Assembly: GCA_041572755.1 (NCBI GenBank)
Contig: JBFFRY010000002.1
Coordinates: 1 to 64,000 of the forward strand
Direction of reading: 5' to 3'
Source: JBFELU01 sp041572755
GTDB lineage: Bacteria; Actinomycetota; Acidimicrobiia; Spongiisociales; UBA11373
DNA: 64,000 nucleotides
Shown here: positions 16,574-24,921 of the stretch, piece after piece
How positions within the stretch are numbered: position 1 is the stretch's first letter
Layout of the letters: each line of letters opens with the position of its first letter
Made by a program: the position numbers and the translations under genes
The notes under the pieces: generated by a model
The model's input: only the letters and a program-made list of their open reading frames with translations
Databases searched by the model: none
Told to the model about the DNA's origin: nothing

Positions 16574-17836
16574 TCAGCCAAAATCGACGCAGCCGTCGGC
16601 CCCGGCACTCAAGTACCAGATCCTCTCCGTGAGCGGCTCCTCCGGCTCGTCGTCCTCGTCATCGGGAGCACGATCGATGCCGGCAACGAATCCCGGGGCG
16701 ATCTCGGCGAGCCCCCGATCGGGATCGAAGTAGGCGGGATCACCGTAGGCCGAGGAGAACTCCCCGATCGAACTGCCCAAGCTCACCCTCTCGGCCGTCC
16801 CCAGTCCCCGAGCCCCCACGTCCAGGACCTCCAGGTCGAACGACCGGTAGGCGTATTGCGCAAAGGACGGGTCGCTGAATCCCACGTCACTGAAATCGAT
16901 GAAGAGAACCGCCGGATGGGCGTCTCCCTCCTCGGCTTCCTGGACCACCCAGGTCACGTGACGATTGAAGCCCTCGCAAGTGCGGCCGGTGCTGACGCCG
17001 GCCTGCCAGCCGGTGTCCGTGGTCGGGGGACCGAGGATGAATCCGATCGTCTCCAACACCGAGGCAGGTTCATCGCCGAAGGTGAGGATGCCGAGACCAT
17101 CAGGTGCCAAGACCATCGGCCCGAAGTCGATGGTGACCGCCGCCGCCGCCCGCAGCTCGATACGGAGCGCGTACGAGGCGGTCTCATCGGAGATCACCCT
17201 GATGCGATAGACACCATCGGCCGGTAACTCCTGCGACCATGGCACCTCGTCGCCCGCCGCCTTGATCGTGGTTCCGTCAGACGTCTGGATCGTGATCTGC
17301 ACCGGCCCGTCGAGGATCTCGAGGCTGAGGTGTTGACCTCCCACCCCCTCGAGAAGGAATGAATCATCGTCGTTCGGGTCGACGTTTCCGGCCACCCGCA
17401 ACTCCGACTCACCTTCGGCGAACTCGACCGGGCGCTCGGCACCACACCGCCTGGCCAAGGCCGCAAAGGTGGCTTCGTCGGGCTCCCCGGTCGGCACGCG
17501 TCTCATCTCGGCCTGGGCGTAGGCCACGAGGCCCCCGGTGATCGGACCGAACACCCCATCGACGGTGACCCCCGGCTCGTCTTCACCCATCCGTTCATAT
17601 CCGGTGCAGATGAGGAGGAACTGCAACGCGGCGACGTACTCTCCCCGATCGCCGAGCCGGATGAACGGCTCGTCGTTCGGTACCAACTCCACCAGCCCGC
17701 TCGTCGTCGTCGTGGGCGCGAGAACGGTCGTCGTCGTCTCGGGGATGGTGGTCGTCGTCGTCGACACGGCGTCGTCGCCGCAGGCCGCCACGGCCACTGC
17801 AATGACCACTGCGATCGATGCGGATCTGCTCTTCAT
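16574..17836 (-). CDS. Lipoprotein with peptidoglycan-binding-like domain
   Basis: Lipoprotein signal with lipobox VAAC (Cys19) and a long Thr-rich linker. Residues 55-135 resemble a PG_binding_1 domain (LGDRGEYVAALQFLLICTGY...VDGVFGPITGGLVAYAQAE). Residues 150-230 form a beta-sandwich-like region of the pre-peptidase C-terminal type (DDSFLLEGVGGQHLSLEI...YRIRV). The rest (240-420) has no recognised fold but repeats a FGDEPASVLETIGFILGPP motif also found in actinobacterial lipoproteins. It ends in two Cys-containing stretches. Probably a surface-bound cell-wall protein. ATG start; no operon partner. Confidence 0.7.
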   Translation of the reverse strand: MKSRSASIAVVIAVAVAACGDDAVSTTTTTIPETTTTVLAPTTTTSGLVELVPNDEPFIRLGDRGEYVAALQFLLICTGYERMGEDEPGVTVDGVFGPITGGLVAYAQAEMRRVPTGEPDEATFAALARRCGAERPVEFAEGESELRVAGNVDPNDDDSFLLEGVGGQHLSLEILDGPVQITIQTSDGTTIKAAGDEVPWSQELPADGVYRIRVISDETASYALRIELRAAAAVTIDFGPMVLAPDGLGILTFGDEPASVLETIGFILGPPTTDTGWQAGVSTGRTCEGFNRHVTWVVQEAEEGDAHPAVLFIDFSDVGFSDPSFAQYAYRSFDLEVLDVGARGLGTAERVSLGSSIGEFSSAYGDPAYFDPDRGLAEIAPGFVAGIDRAPDDEDDEPEEPLTERIWYLSAGADGCVDFG

Positions 17837-17891
17837 TGCTCCCGAGGTTACGCCGCCGGTCGGCGTCGAGGGGCTCGCTCGCCCCGGCCGT

Positions 17892-19292
17892 TCACTCCTC
17901 CCCCTGTGCCGCCCACCAGGAGCGAAGCAGCTCGAACGCCTCCTCCTCGGAGTACGGGCCGTGGTCCAAACGATGTTCCAACAGCATCGTCATGGCCTCC
18001 CCGACCCGGGGGCCGGGTTCGATACCCAAGGCCTCCATGACCCGGTGGCCGTCGATCGGCGGCCGCATCGCATCGAGCTCCTCGCGCTCCTTGAGGTCTT
18101 CGATCCGCTCCTCGAGCTCGTCGATACGCCGGGCGATCGTCCTCGCTCTCTTGGGATTGCCCGTCGTCACATCACACCTGACGAGAGCATTGAGCCGCTC
18201 GAGCAAGGGTCCGGCGTCCCGGACGTAGCGACGGACGGCGCGGTCGGTCCAACCCATCTTGAAGGTGTGCGGGCGCATGTGGAGGTAGACCAGGCGGGAC
18301 ACGTCGTCGACCTCCTCGTTCGAGAAGCGCAATGCCTGCAATCTCGCCCGAGTCAGGCGAGCGCCGACGACCTCGTGATGGTGGAAGCTCACCCCGCCCG
18401 GACCGAACGCCCTGGTATCCGGCTTGCCGATGTCGTGGAACAGTGCCGCGAGCCGCACCACCGGATCCGGAGGGCATTTCGCCACCACCGCAATCGTGTG
18501 GGCCAGCACGTCCTTGTGGCGGTGCAGCGGATCGTGCTGATTCGACAGAGCCGCCAACTCGGGGACGAAGACACCGGCCAGCCCCGAATCCACCAGGCCG
18601 CCGAGGGCCCGGGCCACGTGATCGCCGATGATCAGCTTGATCAGCTCGTCGCGGATTCGCTCCGCACTGATGATCCCCAGGCGCTCCCCCATGGAGCGAA
18701 CCGCGGCGTCCGACGACTCCTCGACCTCGAAACCCAATGTGGCGACGAACCGATAGAGCCGGAGCATCCGCAGCGGGTCGTCCCCAAAGGAGATCTCCGG
18801 GTCGAGTGGGGTGCGCAACACCCCTGCCCCCAGATCGACCAATCCCCCAAACGGGTCCACCATCTCGGGCTCGGGGAGCAGCCGGAGAGCCATGGCGTTC
18901 ACCGTGAAGTCCCGACGGGAGAGGTCCGTCTCGATGTCGTCGCTGAAGGTGACGACCGGCTTTCGCGAGTCCTCCCGATAGACGTCCCGTCGGAAGGTGG
19001 TGATCTCGTGAATGACGTGGTCGCGCCGGGCCGCCACCGTTCCATACTCGGCACCCACCGTGAAGACCGACTCTGCCCAAGGAGACAGGATTCCGACGAT
19101 CTCGTCGGGCCTGGCGTCGCTGGCGTAATCGAGATCGCCGAGATCGGGATCCCGCCCCATGAGTGCATCCCGCACACTGCCGCCGACGAGATACAACATC
19201 CGGCCTGCATCCGCAAAGCGTTGCGCGAGTTGCCGCGGGGCACCGTCGCCGCGCAGAAGATGTTGGAGCCGGGACGGGATCATTCCCGGCAT
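17892..19292 (-). CDS. cca: CCA-adding tRNA nucleotidyltransferase with HD domain
   Basis: Adds or repairs the 3' CCA of tRNAs using CTP and ATP. The class II nucleotidyltransferase core is complete: YLVGGSVRDALMGRDPDLGDLDYASDA with the DxD metal site (about residues 34-60), then RRDFTVNAMAL and the base-selection region GDDPLRMLRLYRF with ERIRDEL. An HD domain follows (HTIAVV...ALFHDIGKPDTR, about 265-310), and the C-terminus is helical. At 466 residues it matches actinobacterial PcnA/Cca. In Mycobacterium this gene lies just before the mviN-sigM-trx block, consistent with the synteny here. ATG 19292; a second ATG three codons later is possible. Confidence 0.92.
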   Translation of the reverse strand: MPGMIPSRLQHLLRGDGAPRQLAQRFADAGRMLYLVGGSVRDALMGRDPDLGDLDYASDARPDEIVGILSPWAESVFTVGAEYGTVAARRDHVIHEITTFRRDVYREDSRKPVVTFSDDIETDLSRRDFTVNAMALRLLPEPEMVDPFGGLVDLGAGVLRTPLDPEISFGDDPLRMLRLYRFVATLGFEVEESSDAAVRSMGERLGIISAERIRDELIKLIIGDHVARALGGLVDSGLAGVFVPELAALSNQHDPLHRHKDVLAHTIAVVAKCPPDPVVRLAALFHDIGKPDTRAFGPGGVSFHHHEVVGARLTRARLQALRFSNEEVDDVSRLVYLHMRPHTFKMGWTDRAVRRYVRDAGPLLERLNALVRCDVTTGNPKRARTIARRIDELEERIEDLKEREELDAMRPPIDGHRVMEALGIEPGPRVGEAMTMLLEHRLDHGPYSEEEAFELLRSWWAAQGEE

Positions 19293-19316
19293 CGTACCGG
19301 CAGGTCGACCGGCTTC

Positions 19317-20408
19317 TTAGGTGGGGGCCAGTCCCCGCCGCTGAGCCATCACCTTGAAGTCCGACGGGTTGGTGGCACTGCGCATGGCCTCGGGGTAGTC
19401 GACCTCCCCTCGCTCCAAGAGGGTGAGGATCGACTGATCGAACGTGACCATGCCGTAGTAGGAGCCTTCGGCGATCACGTCGGGCAGCGACGACGTCAGT
19501 TCCGGATCGGCGATTCGTTCCGCCGCCCGATCCGTGTTCACGAGCACCTCAACGGCGGGCACCCGGCCCGCTCCATCCACCTGCTGCAGGAGACGCTGGC
19601 TGACGATCCCTCGGAGGCTCCCGGCGAGGAGCAGACGCACCTGGCGTTGCAGCCCCGAGGGGAAGAAGTCGAGGACCCGGTTGATCGTCTCGGTGGCATC
19701 CAGCGTGTGAAGGGTGGAGAGCACCAGATGACCGGTCTCCGCCGCCTTCAGTGAGGCGTCGATCGTCTCCATGTCGCGCATCTCGCCCACCAGTATCACG
19801 TCGGGATCCTGGCGGAGAACCCGCCGCATGGCCTCGCCGAAACTGAAGGTGTCGACCCCGACCTCCCGCTGGCTCACCAGAGACAACTTGTCGGTATGCA
19901 GGATCTCGACGGGGTCCTCGATCGTCACGATGTTGGCCCGGCGGGTGCTGTTGATGGCATCGATCATCGCGGCCAGCGTTGTGGTCTTTCCCGAACCGGT
20001 CGGACCGGTGACCAGAATCAAGCCGCGAGGCTCCCGCGCCAGACGATCGATGACCGGGGGGAGCCCCAATTCCTCGATCGTGAAACCGGCCGGCGGCAGG
20101 GCGCGAAGCACGATCCCGATCTGACCCCGTTGCCGAAAGGCATTCACGCGGAACCGGCCGATGCGATCGTCCCCGTAGGCGAAATCCGCTTCATTCGTCT
20201 CTTTGAACGGAACCTCGAGACGCTCGGGCAGCAACGATCCCAGGTAGTACTCGAGATCCTCGGTGCGCAACGGGCCGACCGCCGACAGCCGCAAGTCGCC
20301 GTCCACGCGAATGGCAGGCTTGCTGCCGACCTTCAAGTGCAGATCGGAGGCGTTGGCCCCCACCGCCCAGGACAGCAACTCATCGATGGTGGGGAGGGAT
20401 TCGGACAC
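19317..20408 (-). CDS. pilT: PilT-family type IV pilus retraction ATPase
   Basis: Hexameric ATPase that powers pilus retraction. N-terminal PAS-like domain (SDLHLKVGSKPAIRVDG), Walker A GPTGSGKTTT (about residue 130), Asp box (IVTIEDPVEI), Walker B VILVGEMRD and His box ETGHLVLSTLHT are all present, and the C-terminal region continues to the usual length (363 residues). GTG 20408 is chosen because AAGGA lies four bases upstream; an ATG eight codons earlier lacks a site. No pilin, PilB, PilC or PilM genes are in the window, so the pilus system must lie elsewhere. An identity as PilU or a related GspE-like ATPase is less likely because of the AGGLIR-free C-terminus. Confidence 0.88.
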   Translation of the reverse strand: MSESLPTIDELLSWAVGANASDLHLKVGSKPAIRVDGDLRLSAVGPLRTEDLEYYLGSLLPERLEVPFKETNEADFAYGDDRIGRFRVNAFRQRGQIGIVLRALPPAGFTIEELGLPPVIDRLAREPRGLILVTGPTGSGKTTTLAAMIDAINSTRRANIVTIEDPVEILHTDKLSLVSQREVGVDTFSFGEAMRRVLRQDPDVILVGEMRDMETIDASLKAAETGHLVLSTLHTLDATETINRVLDFFPSGLQRQVRLLLAGSLRGIVSQRLLQQVDGAGRVPAVEVLVNTDRAAERIADPELTSSLPDVIAEGSYYGMVTFDQSILTLLERGEVDYPEAMRSATNPSDFKVMAQRRGLAPT

Positions 20409-20460
20409 CGCTTCCTTTCGACAGGATTGCATGTCCTATCGGCCCCCGACCGGCCCCGCT

Positions 20461-21474
20461 TTACGACGACCCCCAGACGTCGGCAACTTGTGCTGCGACG
20501 AGATCGATGATCCGGAAGGCGCGCTCCGGGGACACGCCGTCGGGTGGCGTCACCGGGGCCTCCCCCGCCACCCCCCGAATGCTCTCTGCCACCGATGCCT
20601 CGATGGCGGCCAAGTCGTAGCCTCCCTCCAGGAAGAGAATCGTCCTCTGCGCCGGGACCTCCCCCACGGCGACGGCAGCCATCCGCCGGTAGTCGGCTGC
20701 AGTGAGCCGAAGGTCGGCGAGCGGATCGGCGACGTGAGCATCGAATCCGGCGCTCACCAGGAGCCAGTCCGGTTGGAAGCTCGTCAGCACCGGGCGAACC
20801 ACCCGCTCCATGGCTTCCTCGTATGCGTCGCCGGCGGTCCCGGCCGGCAGCGGCACGTTGACGATGTGTCCGGTGCCGTCCTGATCGCCGTTCTCATCGA
20901 TCCAGCCGGTGCCGGGGTAGAGGGGAAACTCGTGCATCGACAGATACACGACATCCCCCGACTCGTAGAACGAGTCCTGAGTTCCGTTGCCGTGATGCAC
21001 ATCCCAGTCGAGGATGGCCACCCGCTCCCCGGCCGCAACGATCGCCGCCGCCGCCACCGCGATGTTGTTGAACAAGCAAAAGCCCATCGCCCGCGCCGCG
21101 AGGGCGTGATGTCCCGGAGGGCGCACGGCGAGAAACGCGGCATCGGCGCCGCCTTCCCTGAGTTCGGCAACGGCCGCCGGTCCGGCGCCGGCGGCCCGCA
21201 ACGCTGCTTCCCACGACTCCGGCGAGGCAGCCGTGTCGTGGTCCAGTCGGCCTCCCCCATCCGCACAAAAGCGGCGTACCGACTCCACGTACTCAGGATC
21301 GTGGATCTCCGAGAGGAGCGCCAGATCCACTTCGGGAGGATCACGCTCGAGGATCTCGGCTCCCGACCCGCGGGTGCCGGCGATCGCCGCACGGAGCCGC
21401 TCCGGTCGCTCCGGATGCCCGGGCCCGGAATCGTGCCGGGAGAACGAGTCGTGGTGATACAGCAGCAGGCGCAC
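20461..21474 (-). CDS. Histone deacetylase-family amidohydrolase (AcuC/HdaH-like)
   Basis: Zn-dependent deacetylase of the class II HDAC/acetoin-utilisation family; in bacteria its members deacetylate proteins such as acetyl-CoA synthetase, or acetylpolyamines. Visible are YHHDSFSRHDSGPGHPERPERL at the N-terminus, the charge-relay HH in RPPGHHAL, the zinc ligands in DWDVHHGNGTQDSF and SAGFDAH, and FLEGGYD near the C-terminus with the catalytic loop intact. GTG start (21474). The product is 337 residues, normal for the family. The true substrate cannot be told from sequence. Confidence 0.9.
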   Translation of the reverse strand: MRLLLYHHDSFSRHDSGPGHPERPERLRAAIAGTRGSGAEILERDPPEVDLALLSEIHDPEYVESVRRFCADGGGRLDHDTAASPESWEAALRAAGAGPAAVAELREGGADAAFLAVRPPGHHALAARAMGFCLFNNIAVAAAAIVAAGERVAILDWDVHHGNGTQDSFYESGDVVYLSMHEFPLYPGTGWIDENGDQDGTGHIVNVPLPAGTAGDAYEEAMERVVRPVLTSFQPDWLLVSAGFDAHVADPLADLRLTAADYRRMAAVAVGEVPAQRTILFLEGGYDLAAIEASVAESIRGVAGEAPVTPPDGVSPERAFRIIDLVAAQVADVWGSS

Positions 21475-21559
21475 GAGGCCATCCTCGCGCGCTCCGGAGG
21501 CTTCGACACCCGGTCGTCATCTTGGCCCCGTTTCGAGGTCGTCGTACCATCCGCCAACG

Positions 21560-22276
21560 ATGTCAAAGGTCAAAGTCAGCGGCGAGTGGCCCGGCGCAAT
21601 CACCCTGCGCCGCGGGTGGGCGAGAGCCAACTCGCGACCCTGGAACGACACCGTGCTGCTGGCCCACCTGCGGATGCTGCGCGGCAGCGCCGCCTTCATC
21701 GAGGATTGCGTCGACACCTTGAAGGAACTGGGCGCTCCCGGTGTGCTCTCACCCCCGCTTCCGCAGGCCGCGCAACGAATCTGGAAGGAAGCCAACTTCG
21801 TCCATCACGCCGATCTGCTCCTGTTGCGGCTCGATCTGGACAGGGTCCCTCCGCCGAGTCACCTCGTCGTCACGGGGAGCACTTCGGATCTCCGGGAAGC
21901 CCTTCGCATCGATTCCGCTGCATTCGATGAGTTCTGGCGTTTCGATCGGTCGGCCATGCTCGAAGCGCTCGATTCGACCCGCACGTCGGTGATCCACGTG
22001 GTACGGAACGCCTCCGGTGGCCTGGCGGGGTTTGCGATCACCGGAGTCGGGGTGACCCTGGCCTACCTCCAGCGGGTCGCCGTCGATCCCGCCAACCAGG
22101 GCCGGGGCATCGGTCGCTCCCTCGTGCGGACCTCGGCACGATGGGCGCAGCGCAAGGGGGCCCACGCCCTGATGCTCAACACCCAGACCGACAACGAGCC
22201 CGCCCTCCAACTGTATGCGTCCGAGGGGTTTCGCACGCTCGACGAGCCGCTCGCTGTGCTTCGCGACACCGCCTGA
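21560..22276 (+). CDS. GNAT-family N-acetyltransferase
   Basis: A 238-residue protein whose C-terminal 140 residues are a GNAT domain: acetyl-CoA binding motif A is LQRVAVDPANQGRGIGRSLV (RGIG core), preceded by FAITGVGVTLAY and followed by HALMLNTQTDNEPALQLYASEGF. The N-terminal 90 residues are a separate, less conserved region (WARANSRPWNDTVLLAHLRML) seen in several actinobacterial homologues of unknown substrate. Protein, peptide or small-molecule acetylation are all possible. It sits back-to-back with the deacetylase gene (85 bp between starts), an interesting acetylation/deacetylation pairing. ATG start. Confidence 0.85.
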   Translation: MSKVKVSGEWPGAITLRRGWARANSRPWNDTVLLAHLRMLRGSAAFIEDCVDTLKELGAPGVLSPPLPQAAQRIWKEANFVHHADLLLLRLDLDRVPPPSHLVVTGSTSDLREALRIDSAAFDEFWRFDRSAMLEALDSTRTSVIHVVRNASGGLAGFAITGVGVTLAYLQRVAVDPANQGRGIGRSLVRTSARWAQRKGAHALMLNTQTDNEPALQLYASEGFRTLDEPLAVLRDTA

Positions 22277-22333
22277 CCGAGCGTCCGTCGATCCGGCCTG
22301 CCAGAGTGGGCCCCTCACCACGGAAGAGCCATC

Positions 22334-23164
22334 GTGATCAGGATCGTCACCGACTCGGCCTGCGACCTGCCGGAGCATTTGATCGAGCAACACCGGATCA
22401 CGGTCGTTCCTCTCACCATCCGGTTCGGTCCCGAGGAGTTCGCCGATCGGGAGGAACTCACCAACGAGCGCTTCTGGGAGCGGTTGACGACCGGCGAAGT
22501 CACCCCTGAGACGGCGGCGCCGTCGGTGGGACGATTCGAGTCCGCGTTCCGGCGCCTGGCCGAAGAAGGCGCGTCCGGCATCCTCACGATCTGTATCTCC
22601 TCGGAGGTCAGCGCCACCCATCAGTCTGCGGTCCTCGCCGCCGACGCATTCGAATCGGTGCCGGTTCGCGTCATCGACAGCCGACTCGTGTCGGCGGCCC
22701 TCGGACTGGCCGTCATCGAGGCGAGTGAGGCCGCTGCCGACGGCGGAACGATCGAAACGGTGGCCGCCGCCGCCAAAGAGGCCTCCGCGGCAACCCGTCT
22801 CTTGGCCGCTCTCGACACGCTCGAGTATCTCCGCCGTGGCGGTCGAATCGGGTCAGCGGCCGCCTTCTTCGGCGGTCTCCTCGACGTGAAGCCGCTCATC
22901 TCCTTCACCGACGGCGTGGTGACTGCGGCGGGCCGAGTGCGCACTCACCGCAAGGCGGTCGATGCCGTGGTCCAGCACGTCGCCGAGGTCGCCGACGGCA
23001 TCGCCTCGCTCGGCGTGATCCACTCCGACCCACCGGACCTCGATGCCTTCGTGGGGAAGGTCACGGCGGTCACAGGCCGAGAGCCGATTCTGTCGCGTCT
23101 CGGGCCGACGGTGGGCACCCACGTCGGGCCCGGCGCCGTCGGGGTGGTCTATCGCCTCGCCTGA
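22334..23164 (+). CDS. DegV family fatty-acid-binding protein
   Basis: DegV/FakB-like protein that binds a free fatty acid and presents it to a kinase (FakA) for phosphorylation. Motifs are TDSACDLP at the N-terminus, TSQPS-like region (PETAAPSVGRFESAFRRL), ISSEVSATHQSA, and LEYLRRGGRI followed by LLDVKPLISF, all family signatures. The DUF194-fold length of 276 residues is complete. GTG start at 22334. No fakA gene is in the window. Next to the sigma factor gene but separated by 25 bp. Confidence 0.9.
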   Translation: MIRIVTDSACDLPEHLIEQHRITVVPLTIRFGPEEFADREELTNERFWERLTTGEVTPETAAPSVGRFESAFRRLAEEGASGILTICISSEVSATHQSAVLAADAFESVPVRVIDSRLVSAALGLAVIEASEAAADGGTIETVAAAAKEASAATRLLAALDTLEYLRRGGRIGSAAAFFGGLLDVKPLISFTDGVVTAAGRVRTHRKAVDAVVQHVAEVADGIASLGVIHSDPPDLDAFVGKVTAVTGREPILSRLGPTVGTHVGPGAVGVVYRLA

Positions 23165-23189
23165 ACGTCCTGAGGTGTAAGTTGCCTCC

Positions 23190-23771
23190 GTGACCGATCG
23201 CGCCGATCAGGATGCGCTCCTCGTCGAAAGGTATCTTCGCGGCGACGTTGCTGCGTTCGACGACTTGATGCTGGCGCATCAGGACCGGGTATTTGGGATT
23301 TGCCTCCGCATGCTCCGGGATCGCGAAGCGGCGCTCGATGCGGTCCAAGAGACGTTCATCACGGTCTTTCGCAAGGCGAATCAGTTCGCCGGTCGTTCTG
23401 CTTTCAGCACCTGGCTCTACCGGGTGGCGGTGAACACGTGTCACGACGCAGCCCGCCGTGGACTCCGTCGCCGAACCGAGCCGCTCCCCGAGACCAACGA
23501 TCCCCCGGACACCGCCGCCGGCGATCTCCTGGCATCGGTCGAGCTTCGGCCCGACATCGAGCGGGCACTCGACGCTCTCCCGGCTGAGTTTCGCACCGCC
23601 GTGGTTCTCGCCGACGTCGAGGGGCTCGCCCTCCAGACGGTGTCGGAGATCCTCGGCGTTCCCATCGGAACCGTGAAGTCTCGCGTCTTTCGCGGACGGA
23701 GACTTCTCGCCGAGCAGCTCGGGAACCTGCAGGCACCCTCAGACCCTCCAACAGAAGAGCACCATGCATAG
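23190..23771 (+). CDS. ECF-type RNA polymerase sigma factor (SigM-like by context)
   Basis: 193 residues. Region 2: LVERYLRGDVAAFDDLMLAHQDRVFGICLRML...AVQETFITVFRKANQFAGRSAFSTWLYRVAVN. Region 4: ALDALPAEFRTAVVLADVEGLALQTVSEILGVPIGTVKSRVFRGRRLL with a helix-turn-helix for -35 recognition. Position, just before an anti-sigma gene and trxB-trxA-cwlM, mirrors mycobacterial sigM-rsmA, so SigM is the probable orthologue, but the family assignment is by synteny. GTG start; the 8-bp overlap with the next gene couples them. SigM in Mycobacterium responds to oxidative and envelope stress; here that is an inference. Confidence 0.9.
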   Translation: MTDRADQDALLVERYLRGDVAAFDDLMLAHQDRVFGICLRMLRDREAALDAVQETFITVFRKANQFAGRSAFSTWLYRVAVNTCHDAARRGLRRRTEPLPETNDPPDTAAGDLLASVELRPDIERALDALPAEFRTAVVLADVEGLALQTVSEILGVPIGTVKSRVFRGRRLLAEQLGNLQAPSDPPTEEHHA

Positions 23772-24576
23772 TCACGATCTCGATCTCATCGCCGCCCTCG
23801 CCGAAGGCACGCTCGAGGCGAACGCGGCTGCATCCGCGGAGGCGGAGATCAACGCCTGTGCCCGTTGCTCGGCCGATCTGGCGGGGCATCGTACGGCGCT
23901 TGCGGCCATTGCCTCCGCCACGCCACTGGCCCTCACGGAACACGAGGCATCGACACTGCGCGCCGCAGTCGCCGATGCGATCGGTCTCGCCGCAGTTGCA
24001 GCTTCTTCACCGCCCCCGAAGCGGCGTATCCCCTGGGGCGCCATCGCCCTGGCCGGAGCCTCCCTGGCGGCCATCGTGGCCGCGGTTCCCTTGCTCGGGC
24101 TGCTCTCCACATCCGGAGACGGCGACACAGCGACCGACATCGTGGCCGCCACTCTCGAACCGGAACCCGAGCACCGTCTCGAGGCCGTCGAGGGATCACC
24201 CGGCGACGACTTCGACGCCGCGCCGGAGCCGGCCGAAGCCGTAGACGAGGGGGTGGCGGCCGCCCCCACCACGACTACCACTCCCACCACGACCATCGCC
24301 GCCGAGGAGATCGCCGCCGGTCGTGATCTGATGGCGCTCTGGGAGTCTCCGGGGGACCTCGAGACGACCCTGGAGGACCAATCCACGATCGAACGCGACG
24401 CTCAAGCGTGTGCCGACGCCGCACTCGAGATCTTGGGGCCGGACATGAAGTTCGTCGCCGGGCCGGTGATGTATGCCGAGATGCCCGTGGTGGCCTTCAT
24501 GGCAGATGTCGAGGGCACCGATCGCCTGGTCGCCTTCAATCCCGACGATTGCTCCCTGGTCCTCGTGCTCCCCTGA
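23764..24576 (+). CDS. Membrane anti-sigma factor (RsmA-like), zinc motif incomplete
   Basis: 270 residues. The N-terminal 50 residues resemble an anti-sigma zinc-finger domain with NACARC, but the His usually three residues before the first Cys is Glu (AEINACARC), so the HX3CX2C motif is incomplete. A single membrane segment is at about 97-120, and the outer C-terminal part carries a Thr-rich linker and an uncharacterised domain with a Cys near residue 215 and CSLVLVLP at the end. It follows the sigma gene with overlap, so it most likely controls it. ATG start. Confidence 0.75.
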   Translation: MHSHDLDLIAALAEGTLEANAAASAEAEINACARCSADLAGHRTALAAIASATPLALTEHEASTLRAAVADAIGLAAVAASSPPPKRRIPWGAIALAGASLAAIVAAVPLLGLLSTSGDGDTATDIVAATLEPEPEHRLEAVEGSPGDDFDAAPEPAEAVDEGVAAAPTTTTTPTTTIAAEEIAAGRDLMALWESPGDLETTLEDQSTIERDAQACADAALEILGPDMKFVAGPVMYAEMPVVAFMADVEGTDRLVAFNPDDCSLVLVLP

Positions 24577-24612
24577 GCGGGGACCCCGGACCGCCCGACT
24601 AACCTCCCCTCC

Positions 24613-24921
24613 GTGGAGGACTTGCCGACTCGCATTCCCGATTTCCTCGAGCGGGCAACCGAGCGCGTCCGTTCGATGACCGTCGATCGGGTGGCCCGAT
24701 TCATCAAGATCGCCACGCTCGGGATGGTGGCCGCGATGCTCGTACTCGTCGCCATTATCTTCTTCTTCATCGGCGTGTTCCGCATCCTCGGTGAACTGGT
24801 CGGCGACATGGAACTCGCCTACGCAATCGTTGGGGGATTATTCCTCTTGCTCGGAGCGTTCCTCTGGTTGATGAGGACCAGGACCGACAAGACCGAGGAG
24901 ACGGAGTGGCCGAGCGAGTAG
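24613..24921 (+). CDS. Small two-helix membrane protein
   Basis: About 102 residues with a GTG start. Two hydrophobic helices (about 34-56 and 67-86: IATLGMVAAMLVLVAIIFFF and ELAYAIVGGLFLLLGAFLWL) form a hairpin with a basic N-terminus and an acidic tail, suggesting both ends inside the cell. Its end overlaps the trxB start by 16 bp, so it is part of the sigma/anti-sigma/trx operon. It has no recognised family and its function is unknown. Confidence 0.6.
   Translation: MEDLPTRIPDFLERATERVRSMTVDRVARFIKIATLGMVAAMLVLVAIIFFFIGVFRILGELVGDMELAYAIVGGLFLLLGAFLWLMRTRTDKTEETEWPSE

Noticed and set aside
17538..19754. 738-codon plus-strand open frame
   Set aside because: It is the antisense of the CCA-adding enzyme and lipoprotein genes, whose family motifs are clear.
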